Source: Armillaria gallica
Lineage: Eukaryota; Basidiomycota; Agaricomycetes; Agaricales; Physalacriaceae
Reading direction: 5' to 3'
Length of the DNA: 64,000 nt
Assembly (NCBI GenBank): GCA_037576215.1
Contig: JBANDB010000001.1
Coordinates: 4,836,001-4,900,000, forward strand
Shown: positions 9,876 to 19,690 of the stretch, in pieces
Layout of the letters: every line of letters begins with the position of its first letter
Position numbering within the stretch: the first letter of the stretch is position 1
Notes under the pieces: generated by a model
The model's database searches: none
What the model was told of the DNA's origin: nothing
The model's input: only the letters and a program-made list of their open reading frames with translations
Made by a program: the position numbers and the translations under genes

Positions 9876-11478
9876 TGTGAATCGTCTGGCTCAGGGTACT
9901 GTAGGATGCGAATGAGGATATCCTCACAATCCCGCATGTCGGGTGCCTTGTCCAACAACTTAACTTTTTTCGTCTCGAAGCTGTAAGCCCAACGTAAAGG
10001 TTCTTATTTCATAAGGAACACGCTGCATATTCGAACGCTTCATTGACATGCGTCTGAGACTCGGGTTCTTCTCATAGACCAATGAAGTAGAATGCAATCC
10101 GTGGAGACGGTACACTATGCCGTTGCCGGTAAGAATTATACGGGTTCTTCTATAGGCCCAGAATATCAAAAGAAGGTCTGCATCGTGCCAGGAACGCCTA
10201 TTCATGTTTGCAACCATCATCACCCAGTCGCCATCTTCCGCAATTTTACTGAGTTTCCATCATCAGTTCCGTATTGAGTCTCGACGCACTTCTCTGTGTG
10301 CCATCGGAAAGAACTCTCGAAGATGACTGCGATCCCGGATTCTATGCATCCCGTCCCGTCGTTTTGAACACCAAAAAAAAATTGACGGGCTAGGCTCCCA
10401 AGATCAGAAGTCATGGAAAACAAGTCCTTTGAGCAGCGGTGCTTTGGTCTATGCCCGAAGCACATAATCGTTTTCGCAGCCCTGCTGCGAGAAAATTATA
10501 GCAGTCCGGCGTTCGCCCCGCTGCTCTTCTTTTCCTTCTTTGCTTCTAAATCAGTTATCTCAAACGCGGATTGCAAGCCCGTGAATATATCCACACTCGG
10601 GAATGCGCTGTCGACAGTTTTTCGTCCGCTGGGGTAATGAGAAGGGTCTCTAGCAGCTACTTTCAAGTCACCGTTTTTGGGATTTGCAACGTGATCTTGA
10701 TTCTTTAACCCCCGCAGAAATTTAGTCTTTCCCCTGCTTAGTACCGTGTACGACTTTGACTTTTGAGTTTCAAGGATAAAGCGAAATGGGGCAGTCGGTT
10801 CGGCTCGGATAAGCACGTTCATGAGCACGGGACGCGGCGTTCAGCATACGTCTGGAAATGCCTTGGTAAGGACCCTTGGTAAGACGAATACTGGCCCTAT
10901 TCAATATAGTATCGCTGTATGTGGTTCTTTTTTTAACCTCGTCCTTGTCATCCATGAGCGGACTCCGAGTCTGGAGTCTGGAGGAGTCCAAACGATTTGA
11001 TCGGCTGCTTTAGTAGGACGCATATTCATGGAATGAGCTCCCATTTGCTGGAGGGCAGAGCGCGTTGAATATGACCCAAGCAAGGGCGTGTGTATGATAT
11101 TCATAACCACCGCGGCCGCAACTTCGCGCGAGTTTCGATACTGCTATGGTACAGATGCGCGTTTGTCATCCATCAGCAGGTCAATATCAACACCGGTACC
11201 GGTGAACCCGTTTCGTTCCCACCCATACAACTCCCAGCCGAAGACTGTGTGCTCAAAATTCGACAGGTGCAAAACCATATGCAGTGGCGCGCGCCATCAT
11301 ATCGCACTGGAAACATCAAGGTAACATCGATCCGTTTTCATGGATTCATCGGGGTTTTTGTTTCTATTTTGACATCCAGTCTCACGTCTTTACTGAAGTG
11401 AACAGTGATGTACAAGTAGTTATGAGTTCTAATTATGGCTGACGGTCCTGACTTAGCAGGTCTCGTCCAAGCAACTAT
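9876..11478. other. no gene recognised
   Basis: Several frames of 60-110 codons overlap on both strands (for example 10496-10828 and 11090-11401), but none has a motif, a paralogue or a matching splice pattern. Confidence 0.4.
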
Positions 11479-12088
11479 TCACAGTGAAAGCTCGGAAAGC
11501 TGCTTCCATATCATCTCCGTTTGATACCTAGCCTGAAGCTGTACCACGATAGTTACATAGCGACTATCATAATGATGAGAACTTGCCACTCTATTTCTTT
11601 GCGGTACCGAGAAGCAGAGAATAAGACAGCGCAGATTGGGCAGAATTTGGCGGTGGCGAGCCAAGCTTGAGATGTATTCTTTGCTGTTCGAAACGACACG
11701 GCGCCGATCCTCTGGTGCGGGTGATGAACTGTGGATTTGTGAATGGAAATACATCCGGAAAAATGTGTGGGTAAACCTGCGTGATAGATGAAGTCCCATG
11801 GGAAGAGTAGCTTGCGAGGCATTCGAGGACACGTCCGAGCGATAAGACTTGATCAAAGTGATAGTCATCGCAGATGTGTGTTTCAATCATCTGTTGGGCA
11901 GGAATGTGCGATGTGGGTTCCAGGTCGGACAATTCGACGTGCAGCGGTAGCGGGACACGACTATTCTGTGCTAGTCCGCTTTGACATACAAAAACCAACA
12001 AACGGCAAGTCGATGTACTAATTGAGAGTTTGTCATCAAAAACAGGACGCATAAACCACATATAAATCGTTTTCGCCTCTCTTGGCAT
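11479..12088 (-). pseudogene. decayed F-box gene fragment
   Basis: Pieces in different minus-strand frames resemble the leucine-rich half of the F-box proteins in the right order. A segment with DDYHFD (near 11840) corresponds to the DYR.DMCL block of paralogues, and ILPNLRCLILCFS (near 11630) to the VLPNLHHLILCIS block. The pieces are frame-shifted relative to each other and the F-box itself is missing. The part at 11850-12110 is duplicated at about 15570-15790. Confidence 0.5.
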
Positions 12089-12138
12089 GTTGCGAGATAC
12101 CTGAAGACGAAGATTGGGATGTTGGACCTACCGTACCA

Positions 12139-12879
12139 CTAAGGGTCCCTAAAGCCCGCGGTGACGACGAGCCTCATCAAGTCGATGGTCGCAGAAAAGT
12201 TTCTTGGCGTGCTGCCTCGAAGATCCCAAGACTCCTCGTCCTCAACATCTCCCTCCAACTTGATAGTCATCACCAAGCCGTAAAAGTAATTAGAGAGATC
12301 GGCAAGGGGGATCGCAAACACCGCCCTGTACTCCCAGGAGCTGTTTCCCTCGGAGGAGCCCTTTGAGAAATCTGCGACCCCTTTTCCTTCTTCTCCTTCA
12401 GGTGGGTGAACGTCGCTTCGATGGTCGTCTCCAGCTCGTGAAGGTCTACCTCCGCTTGGAGGGCATCAAAGAGGAACTGGGCGATCTTCTTGACGACCAT
12501 GGACACCGCAGTGGGATCGGTCTGTGATACGACGGTCGTTTTGAACATGTCAAAAGTCAGGTCGGCACCTGGGTAGCGATCGAGGGCAGCTTTGAAATCC
12601 TTCCAGTTAAACCGTTTCGTGTCGGTCGGGTCGTTGGATTTCACGGAATGGCCGACGAACTTGATGACCTCTGTCAGGGTGGGTTCAAGGGTCTCCGGCA
12701 ACTTGGAGAACTGGTCAAAAGCGAGGGCGACTACATAAGAACGTCGATGAGTAGAAATCCAAAGGGAGAAAAATGAGGCCGACGAACCATTAGCGCTGAA
12801 GTTGTCCCTGTTGGCGGTAAATGGGTCAGATTCATCAAGGTCGAAGACGGCGTGAAAAGGGTACACACTTGAAAGACAT
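12139..12879 (-). pseudogene. Cyt/volvatoxin-like gene with a frameshift
   Basis: Exons align one to one with the intact gene at 54516-55254: exon 1 12869-12879, exon 2 12788-12807, exon 3 from 12730 to a TAG at 12139. Splice sites and phases are the same. The translation keeps the helical region with the shared TFTHLKEKKEKG block. At the run of four C (12378-12381, minus-strand G) the frame is out by one base compared with the paralogue, and the homologous C-terminal part continues in another frame. The product would lose its final third. The homopolymer context leaves a sequencing error possible. Family membership (Cyt-type pore-forming fold, as in fungal volvatoxin) is inferred from the pattern of conserved blocks and length, not from a search. 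Confidence 0.6.
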
Positions 12880-13855
12880 TATGGGGTAGGGTTTGTTGAT
12901 GTAAAGGCGAGTTTGGAAGAAGACTTGAGAGGGTTAGTCTGGATAAGAGACCACAGGAGACAAAGGATATGTATGAAAGGACAAAGGAGACGAGGCCGAG
13001 ACGTAATTTGAGACCACGAGTTATTTATGGTGACCACGACAAAATTGCTAGCCCTTAAGTTCAAAGACATTCGCAGAGTAGATTGGAAGACTTGGCTGTT
13101 ATCGCATTCAGCGCTCCTGTGCGGGTTACTCATGGCATGCGATCACATACCTATCTCATTGACTACTGTCTTGTGTTGGCACTCTAATTTTGAACCCTGT
13201 CTCGAGGTGAATCGATAGTCATAGCTGGACGGCGAACAGATAATCAGGTGCATGGCAGTATGGAGGCTCGACAAGTTCAGAAAACGCTCTCGTGCGTGGA
13301 CCTTGCTGGACGTGAGCGAAGATTTAACAAAGTACAACCAATGATCTACACCTGTATTATGTCAAGGATCCCCAGTTCGGAGTGTAACCTGCGTAGACTC
13401 TAGAAACAAGATTGTCGGATGCTTTAGTATTTTGTGGTGGCTCGAGACGAAAGAGGCCAGTTATCGAGGTTCGAATCGCACGTGGTTTCACTGGTGCGTT
13501 GACGATTGGAAGACGGCCATTTCCCGCTCCATCGTCTCAAGCTTTCACGGTTAAAGCGAACGGAACCTGACCCTACTGGTGAACCCCAAAGTAACATTGA
13601 CAGTGTTGTGTGCTAGCCGATAGAGCAATGATACAACGGTAGAGGCCAAGGAAGGAAGATTGTAGAAAATCATTATGGGCTAAATAATGGGTCGTACGAA
13701 GGCGAAGCGCACTGGAAACTGACGTAAAACCATTTCTCTGACTCTCTTATCGTACTTTTACTGGCTGGAGGCAAACAGTCAGCTGGAAGGGCGCGCGACG
13801 ACAATAGCCAGTAACCCACAGAAGGAGAAGCCGTCGACCTGGCCTCCATATCGTA
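12880..13855. other. 5' flank of Cyt-like pseudogene; otherwise empty
   Basis: The stretch near 12980-13020 shares a TCTCGGCCTCGTCTCCTTT string (minus strand) with the flank of the intact Cyt-like gene. The TATATAAC present there is not conserved here. From 13050 to 13855 I see no gene. Confidence 0.45.
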
Positions 13856-15364
13856 TCAAGATGTACCCAAAAGGTACCAATGGTCCTGATGTGGCGGGTT
13901 CCACTTCTCAACCCGTATCTCATGGTCGTCCCGAATGATATTTCGGATATCCTCTTCTAGGTAATAGTCGTACTCCTCTTTAATCTGTACCTCAACCATT
14001 TGCAGCAGTCCTGCATCACGGCGGGAGCGCACCACGCGGAGTATAGTAGTCCACTCGTCCTTTGAATGCTGCGAAATACACAGGATGAGATGGTGTAGAT
14101 TCGGTAGGACAGAGGGAGAAGTGAGGGCCTCGACAATGTTGATCATTCGGGGAGGAAGCTCGAGTTTGAGGCGAGAGATGGTAGAACACGCTTCCAATGC
14201 GAACACTCTACTAGGTGTAGCGGATGTGAATATTACCTTGCCAACGCTCAAACTCTCGAGATGACATCTCGATCGATGGAGGAAGCGGGTGATGGATTCT
14301 TGTGCGGAGGATGACAGGGGTCCATGTGGGATACGGTTGATAGTCAAACTGCTGAGGAGAGGTGCGGATAGGACGTCGAGAATATCCACGCCATCGACGT
14401 AGAGGTGAGTGAGCTGCGCCATTGTAACCACCGGAGCGTCCTTTGTGGCCAGCCTCATCACCAGGTGACATCTTTTGAGGTTCGGTAGTTCGGAAAGAAG
14501 GCGCAAATCTTCCAGACAACCGATATACCCAGAAAAATGGGCTATCCCGGGCGGTAACTTTATCTGATGGATCCCATGCCCGCGAAAACTTGCTTGCCAT
14601 AGCTGTGGGGCACCTAAGCACATGTTCGAGCGATAATCATTGCCATCATAGATCTCTATGTCAATCGTCTGCAGGGCTGGAAACTGCGAGATAGATTTGA
14701 GATGGCGCATAAGTTGCTTGGTAGCGATAATGCGCAGGTTCTTCCACCGTTGGCAGGATTGAACAAGCAGAGACAAGATTTTATGGTCTGTTACCGGATT
14801 GCTGCAGCAGACTTCGAGATTGAGAAGATGTTCTCCGGTGTGCCCGAGATAAGTCTGCAGTATCTCGGGAGCGTGTTTGGAGAAGGGGGCCGGTACGACA
14901 AGCTTCCGAGCCCATAACGCTGGTGAGGCATGCAACGTGTCTCTCCAAAGCCCACAGACACGACCCAAAACCCAAAGAGGCCCGGAAACGTCTAGACTAT
15001 GGCGTTGGTGTCGGAGGCCCCAATCCTCATCTGCTTCCTGCCACCAAGAATCACAAACAGAATGGAAGATTTCGATGAGAATATCGCGGGGGAGACGACG
15101 AATGGGAGCATAGATCGATTTGCGACTTTCGAGTGCTTCCAGAAGTGCACGTCGACGTATTTGGATCTCTTGAAGCTGGGCATCATACACGGACTGGTGC
15201 TTTTCCAACTCGACAATTTCAGCACTGAACAAGGAATGGTCGGAGTCGAGCAATGGTCGCGACCTGCGTAAAATTTGCGAAACGAGGTCGTCAGAGCTCT
15301 GGATGGCTTCGAGCCATGGCTCGAGAGGAAGGCGGTTAATGGATCCACAGTCGCGGTACGACAT
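13856..15364 (-). CDS. F-box/leucine-rich repeat protein (F-box gene 3)
   Basis: Intact frame of 502 residues. The ATG at 15364 is the first in frame and gives MSYRDCGS. Here the first Cys of the usual MSCRNCG start is replaced by Tyr, so the N-terminal Cys pair is lost while the second Cys remains. F-box LPRDILIEIF near residue 92, followed by SGPLWVLGRVCGLWRDTLHASP. C-terminal SRRDAGLLQMVEVQ is conserved. Closest in sequence to the next gene (16247-17767), with the same orientation and 0.9 kb between them, so the pair probably arose by tandem duplication separate from the 26-48 kb array. Confidence 0.88.
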   Translation of the reverse strand: MSYRDCGSINRLPLEPWLEAIQSSDDLVSQILRRSRPLLDSDHSLFSAEIVELEKHQSVYDAQLQEIQIRRRALLEALESRKSIYAPIRRLPRDILIEIFHSVCDSWWQEADEDWGLRHQRHSLDVSGPLWVLGRVCGLWRDTLHASPALWARKLVVPAPFSKHAPEILQTYLGHTGEHLLNLEVCCSNPVTDHKILSLLVQSCQRWKNLRIIATKQLMRHLKSISQFPALQTIDIEIYDGNDYRSNMCLGAPQLWQASFRGHGIHQIKLPPGIAHFSGYIGCLEDLRLLSELPNLKRCHLVMRLATKDAPVVTMAQLTHLYVDGVDILDVLSAPLLSSLTINRIPHGPLSSSAQESITRFLHRSRCHLESLSVGKVIFTSATPSRVFALEACSTISRLKLELPPRMINIVEALTSPSVLPNLHHLILCISQHSKDEWTTILRVVRSRRDAGLLQMVEVQIKEEYDYYLEEDIRNIIRDDHEIRVEKWNPPHQDHWYLLGTS

Positions 15365-15479
15365 GAAAGGAGAAGGCAAGAATCACACGTGGTCTGACGC
15401 ACTCCCGCTTTATTTAATATTATTATGATAGGTCAGTAAGGTAAAACTCTAGTCCTCCGATGCTCTCAAGAAATCGGCA

Positions 15480-16040
15480 TCTAAGCTATCCAGTTTCCCT
15501 TCCACCGCCGTGATTATCATTAAAAATGGGTTTCTTTCGGTTGCCCACGATACTGACATTAGTAGTTGACTCAAACATGGCAGTCATAGTCATCGCTGAT
15601 ATGTATTTCAGTCAGCTAGGTCCCAATGAGTGACGATCCCGCCGTTTTCTGGCAGTCAGACGACCCGGATAGCCAGAACGCCGGTCTAACTAACAGCAAG
15701 TCAAGGTAATCGAGAGTGCTTAGTCAAAGACAGGGAGCATCGACTCTTTTTTGCTTCCCTTGGCGTGTTTCAAGACGCCTGAAGACAAACGACACCAGTG
15801 AAAGCAAAAATTAAAGCGTTGGATCGGCCGCACTACAATCGATGTCAACGCCTGAACTTGAAGCCCGGAGGTATGACGCCGAGCCTCATCAAGTCGATGG
15901 TCGCCAGGCAAGGGTTCTTCGTTCAAGGTGAAAGGAATCTTGCCTCGCCGGGAAGACCCAAAGTGATATGGGGTATCATCATCGTCGTCATTGCATCATC
16001 AGTATCGTTATGTATCAGCCAATATATAACCATACAATGC
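15480..16040. repeat. relic block: copies of three other loci
   Basis: 15490-15570 resembles 62090-62160 (CTTCCCTTC..CCGCCGTGA and GGGTTTCTTTCG..TGCCCACGAT). 15570-15790 resembles the F-box relic flank at 11850-12110. 15860-15910 contains GAGCCTCATCAAGTCGATGG, identical to the 3' end of the Cyt-like pseudogene near 12170. The block thus preserves a second, truncated copy of the F-box relic/Cyt-like junction. No intact gene. Confidence 0.6.
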
Positions 16041-16246
16041 TAGGAACAAAGAAGGGCAGGTCCTCTAAAATCATTTTCTATAAGTAACGGACCTGACGAA
16101 GGTGATCTCACTGAAAGTCCGCAACTTAGTCGTTCTAGTACCGTCCCTCTGATGGCACAGTCGCTGTGAAAGCAAACGGTCAGTCGGAAGGGCACACGAC
16201 AACAAAAACCAATAACTTACAGGTGGGAGAAGACGCCGCCCTGACC

Positions 16247-17767
16247 TCAAAATATGTCCGACAGATAGTGATGGTCCCAACCTGGTGGATCCCAATTCGC
16301 GAACCGCATCTCAAAGTCGTCTCCAGTGAGAGCTCGGATGTCATCTGCACAAATATCCTCATACACTTCATCCAAGAACTGTACTTCAACTAATTTCAGC
16401 AGTCCTGCATCACGGCGGGAGCGCACCGCGTGGAGTATAGTAGTCCACTCGTCCTCTGGATCCCGAGATATACATAGGATGAGATGGTGTAGATTAGGTA
16501 GGACAGAGGGAGAAGTGAGGGCCCCAACAATGTTGATCATTCCGGGAGGAAGCTCGAGTTTGAGGCGAGAGATGGTGTGACACGCTTCCAATGCGAACAC
16601 TCTACTAGGTGTAACGGATGTGAGTATTATCTTGCCGACACTCAAACTCTCGAGATGACATCTCGATCGATGGAGGAAACGGGCGATAGACTCATGTGGG
16701 GAGGATGAGTAAGAGGCTTGCAGGACCGGGGAAATGGTCAAACTGCTGAGGAGAGGTGCGGATAGGACGTCGAGAATATCCACGCCATTGATATAGAGGT
16801 GAGTGAGCTGCGCCATTGTGACCACCGGTGCCCCCTTTGTGGCCAGTCTCACCAAAAGGTGACACCTTCTGAGGTTCGGTAGCTGGGAAAGAAGGCATAG
16901 ATCTTCTGGACAAGTGATAGACCCAGAAAAATGAATTATTCCAGACGGTAACTTTATCTGATGGATCCCATGGCCGCGAAGACTTGCTTTCCATAGCTGT
17001 GGGGCACTTAGGCACACGTCAGAGCGATAGCCATCGTCACAATAGATGGCTATGTCGATTGTCTGAAGCATTGGTAAGTGCAAGATAGATTCAAAATGGG
17101 GCATATGAAACTCGTCGGCGATGATGCGCAGGTTCTTCCACCGTTGGCAGGATTGAACAAGAAGAGACGAGATTATATCGTCCTTTGTCGGTTCGAAGTA
17201 GTGGATATATAGATGGAGGAGATGTTCGCCCGTACGTTCGAGATAGGTCTGCAATATCTCGGGAGCGTATTTGGAGAAAGGGGCCTGCACGACAAGCTTC
17301 CGGGCCCAGGACGCTGGCGAGCTGTGCAAAGTATCCCTCCAAAGCCCACAGACATGACCCAAAACCCAAAGAGGCCCGGATACGTCTAGACTATCGCGTG
17401 GGTATCCGGCGGCCCAATCCTCATCTGCGTCCTGCCACCAAGAATCACAAACAGAATTAAAGATTTCGATGAGAATATCGCGGGGAAGACGACGACGAAT
17501 GGGAGCATAGATTGATTTGCGATTTTCAAGTGCCGTCAGGACTGCGCGTCGACGTAACTGGATTTCTTCAAATTGGGCATCATACACGGATTGCAGCTGT
17601 TCCAGCTCGACGATGTCAACGTTGAGCAGGGCATGGTCAGAGTCTAGTAACGGTCGTTGCCCGCGTAGAATTTGTAAAACGAGGCTGTCGGAGGTCTTGG
17701 TATTTTGTACCTGTGGCTCGGGAGGAAGGACGTCGATGAATCCACAGTTGCGACATGACATTGACAT
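16247..17767 (-). CDS. F-box/leucine-rich repeat protein (F-box gene 4)
   Basis: Intact frame of 506 residues. Two ATGs compete: 17767 (MSMSCRNC) and 17761 (MSCRNC); the second matches the paralogues exactly. An N-terminal Cys-x2-Cys is followed by a coiled-coil-like stretch rich in Glu/Leu/Arg (LLNVDIVELEQLQSVYDAQ) and the F-box RRRLPRDILIEIF, which has one extra Arg compared with the others. The leucine-rich region ends in RSRRDAGLLKLVEVQF and DDFEMRFANW. The 3' flank has the same CCACCTGTAAGT...TTTCACAG intron-like module as the array genes. Confidence 0.88.
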   Translation of the reverse strand: MSMSCRNCGFIDVLPPEPQVQNTKTSDSLVLQILRGQRPLLDSDHALLNVDIVELEQLQSVYDAQFEEIQLRRRAVLTALENRKSIYAPIRRRLPRDILIEIFNSVCDSWWQDADEDWAAGYPRDSLDVSGPLWVLGHVCGLWRDTLHSSPASWARKLVVQAPFSKYAPEILQTYLERTGEHLLHLYIHYFEPTKDDIISSLLVQSCQRWKNLRIIADEFHMPHFESILHLPMLQTIDIAIYCDDGYRSDVCLSAPQLWKASLRGHGIHQIKLPSGIIHFSGSITCPEDLCLLSQLPNLRRCHLLVRLATKGAPVVTMAQLTHLYINGVDILDVLSAPLLSSLTISPVLQASYSSSPHESIARFLHRSRCHLESLSVGKIILTSVTPSRVFALEACHTISRLKLELPPGMINIVGALTSPSVLPNLHHLILCISRDPEDEWTTILHAVRSRRDAGLLKLVEVQFLDEVYEDICADDIRALTGDDFEMRFANWDPPGWDHHYLSDIF

Positions 17768-19303
17768 GAAGGGCAAAGGCAAGATCTAATGGTGGCACGT
17801 GGTCTTTCTTTCTTGCCGTTGATTCCTCCGCTTTTTTGTGTCATTCTTTCCTCTCATCTTTATTTCCCCATGAAATCGTGCTCTACCCAAAGCTGAAGGA
17901 ACTGAACGAGGAACACCGTCCAATCAAGCCTACGGTAGCGACGGACTGGTTATCAACGGTGTACTGGTCAGTGACTCCTCATCTCTTAACCACTAATATT
18001 TAACATCCATCTAGATACCTCTGGCCAGTCACCCTACTATCTCATTGCCATCATGTTCAATCCAACATTCCTCCATTTTTCGTCTCGTTACGCTGTGGAG
18101 TCGGTCTTCGCGTACCCCAGGGTTCTTACCGCCCCTCTCTCTTGCAACAATATCGTCTCGCACCACCGAAAGATCTTTTTCTGGATCTAACGCCGAGAAG
18201 AAGTGACTCGACGTGTCGCAGAAGCCATCGCCGAAAAGGAGAGACGGACAAGGGGAAGAGAGCGCCCTGCGACAACTACAAAGGGACCTTACTTTGTGTA
18301 TGAATCGGTTTTCCTCTACGCAATTTAAGATCACGGATTCTTCGCGCTGTGTCCTTTCTACCTATCGCTCTGATTTCACCAAATACCGTCTTGTGTGTCC
18401 AATATCCTGCTAGTTCTTACTATCCCTTTCACGCAATGTCTCTATCCTCTTTGGTTATAATAAAAGCTGCTTGCCTGCTTCCTGACAAATGCCTAGTACC
18501 TGAATGCAGTTGAATACGGCGAGCAACGGAAGGTAACTGGACAACTCCCTCGACTTCCGCGGAGCACAAGTCTAATCGCATCTTGTCATTCCCCTTGTGT
18601 CACTGATGGTAATCATCAAAACACATATAATTATTTAATAGAAGTCAGCTGCGTGCACAGCAATTTCAATCTATGTACTGAAGAATTCGCTTTCGTCTAC
18701 GTGGATCGCAAATTTGAATGATCACGGCATCTTGCTCGTGGTTGTACTCTTACTTCTCATCAATGAAATTCCCTAGGAAGAGAAGGGAGAAGAACAAGAG
18801 AAAACCAAACGGCGGCGGCGCTCTATACCGATGGTTACTCAAGGAGGGCCTTGATAATGAAGTTCGCGCAATGCATCCCACTAACGTATTAAGCCTCCCT
18901 CAGGCGAGACGTTCCAAATTAAAGCCTCTGTTCACTGGCATTATTGTCATTTCCCGGATCCGCGACAAAGGGTTGCGCTGATTGTTAATAAGGACCGTCA
19001 CAGTCCTTAATGACGAGTTGGGCGATGAAAAGTCACCGAAATTGACCCCACAGGTCCGGAACGGTTCTCGAAAACGGGTAAATGGATGCGATTGAACCCG
19101 TGGTATAACAGCACGCCGTCAAATTGCGCGTCCGTCAAAAGGACCCGAAGCCGCTTCAACGGAAGAACATGCTGTCGTATGTATCAGAATGGGGGTACGC
19201 TCTCGATATGAAATGCACAGCAGAAGGTGTTACGTACCTGAAGTTTCAGTCGCAGCCTCCTCTTCTGCGAGAAGGATTCGTGAGTAATTAAGCGTAGCTA
19301 GTT
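17768..19303. other. F-box 5' flank with a degenerate copy of the dispersed block
   Basis: 17870-18200 is a diverged copy of the block found upstream of each array F-box gene (see 29480-29900). It shares AACATCCATCTAG, TTCAATCCAACA and a CTCTTGCAA...ACCACCGAAAGA string. 18250-19300 shows no gene. Confidence 0.45.
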
Positions 19304-19360
19304 ACGACGAGGCACCCGATTTGCTGAATGCATCGTGGTACAGTTATAACGTTGCTCTAG
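19304..19360 (+). promoter_or_regulatory. conserved upstream element of microprotein gene 4
   Basis: The strings ACGACGAGGCACCCGA and TATAACGTTGCTCT, separated by about 30 nt, recur in the same order before copies 5, 6, 7 and 10. The element sits 79 nt before the ATG, upstream of the TATA box, and could be an activator site or an ancestral promoter remnant. Confidence 0.55.
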
Positions 19361-19395
19361 CCTAGGCCTTAATCCGGGGAGTATGTCGAAATTCG

Positions 19396-19403
19396 TATAA
19401 AAG
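19396..19403 (+). promoter_or_regulatory. TATA box of microprotein gene 4
   Basis: TATAAAAG, 43 nt before the ATG at 19439. Confidence 0.7.
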
Positions 19404-19438
19404 GACTGCCTAGGCGACTTTCTTTCTTCAGCATCACA

Positions 19439-19690
19439 ATGTCTGCCCCAGAAACCAAATTCGCACCTACCCAATCCTCTTCCGTCCTCGGTGGACAGAT
19501 CGTCGGCCGCTCTGAGCGCCAGGCTGTCGCCCCTCCCGCAGCCTTGAAGCTCCGTCTTGACCTTAACCTCGAAGTCGAGATCGCCATCCAGGCAAAGGTC
19601 AACGGTGACATCACCTTGTCGCTCCTGTAAGTCGAATTCCTTTGCGTTGCCAGGCGCGCTGAAGCTGATTTCTTGATTTTTAGCCAGTAA
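19439..19690 (+). CDS. 64-residue microprotein, family copy 4
   Basis: Exon 1 is 19439-19626, the intron 19627-19683 (GTAAGT...TTTAG), and the last exon 19684-19690 (CCAGTAA). The last residue is therefore Gln instead of the usual Glu. The N-terminus reads MSAPETKF where most copies have MSAPQTQ(F/Y). The core is identical to copy 1 at protein level despite eight synonymous codon differences. It stands alone, more than 1.6 kb from the nearest F-box gene. Confidence 0.85.

Noticed and set aside
14211..15402. Alternative-frame open stretches inside and opposite the F-box genes
   Set aside because: They are shadows of the conserved F-box frames; their sequences change freely between paralogues.
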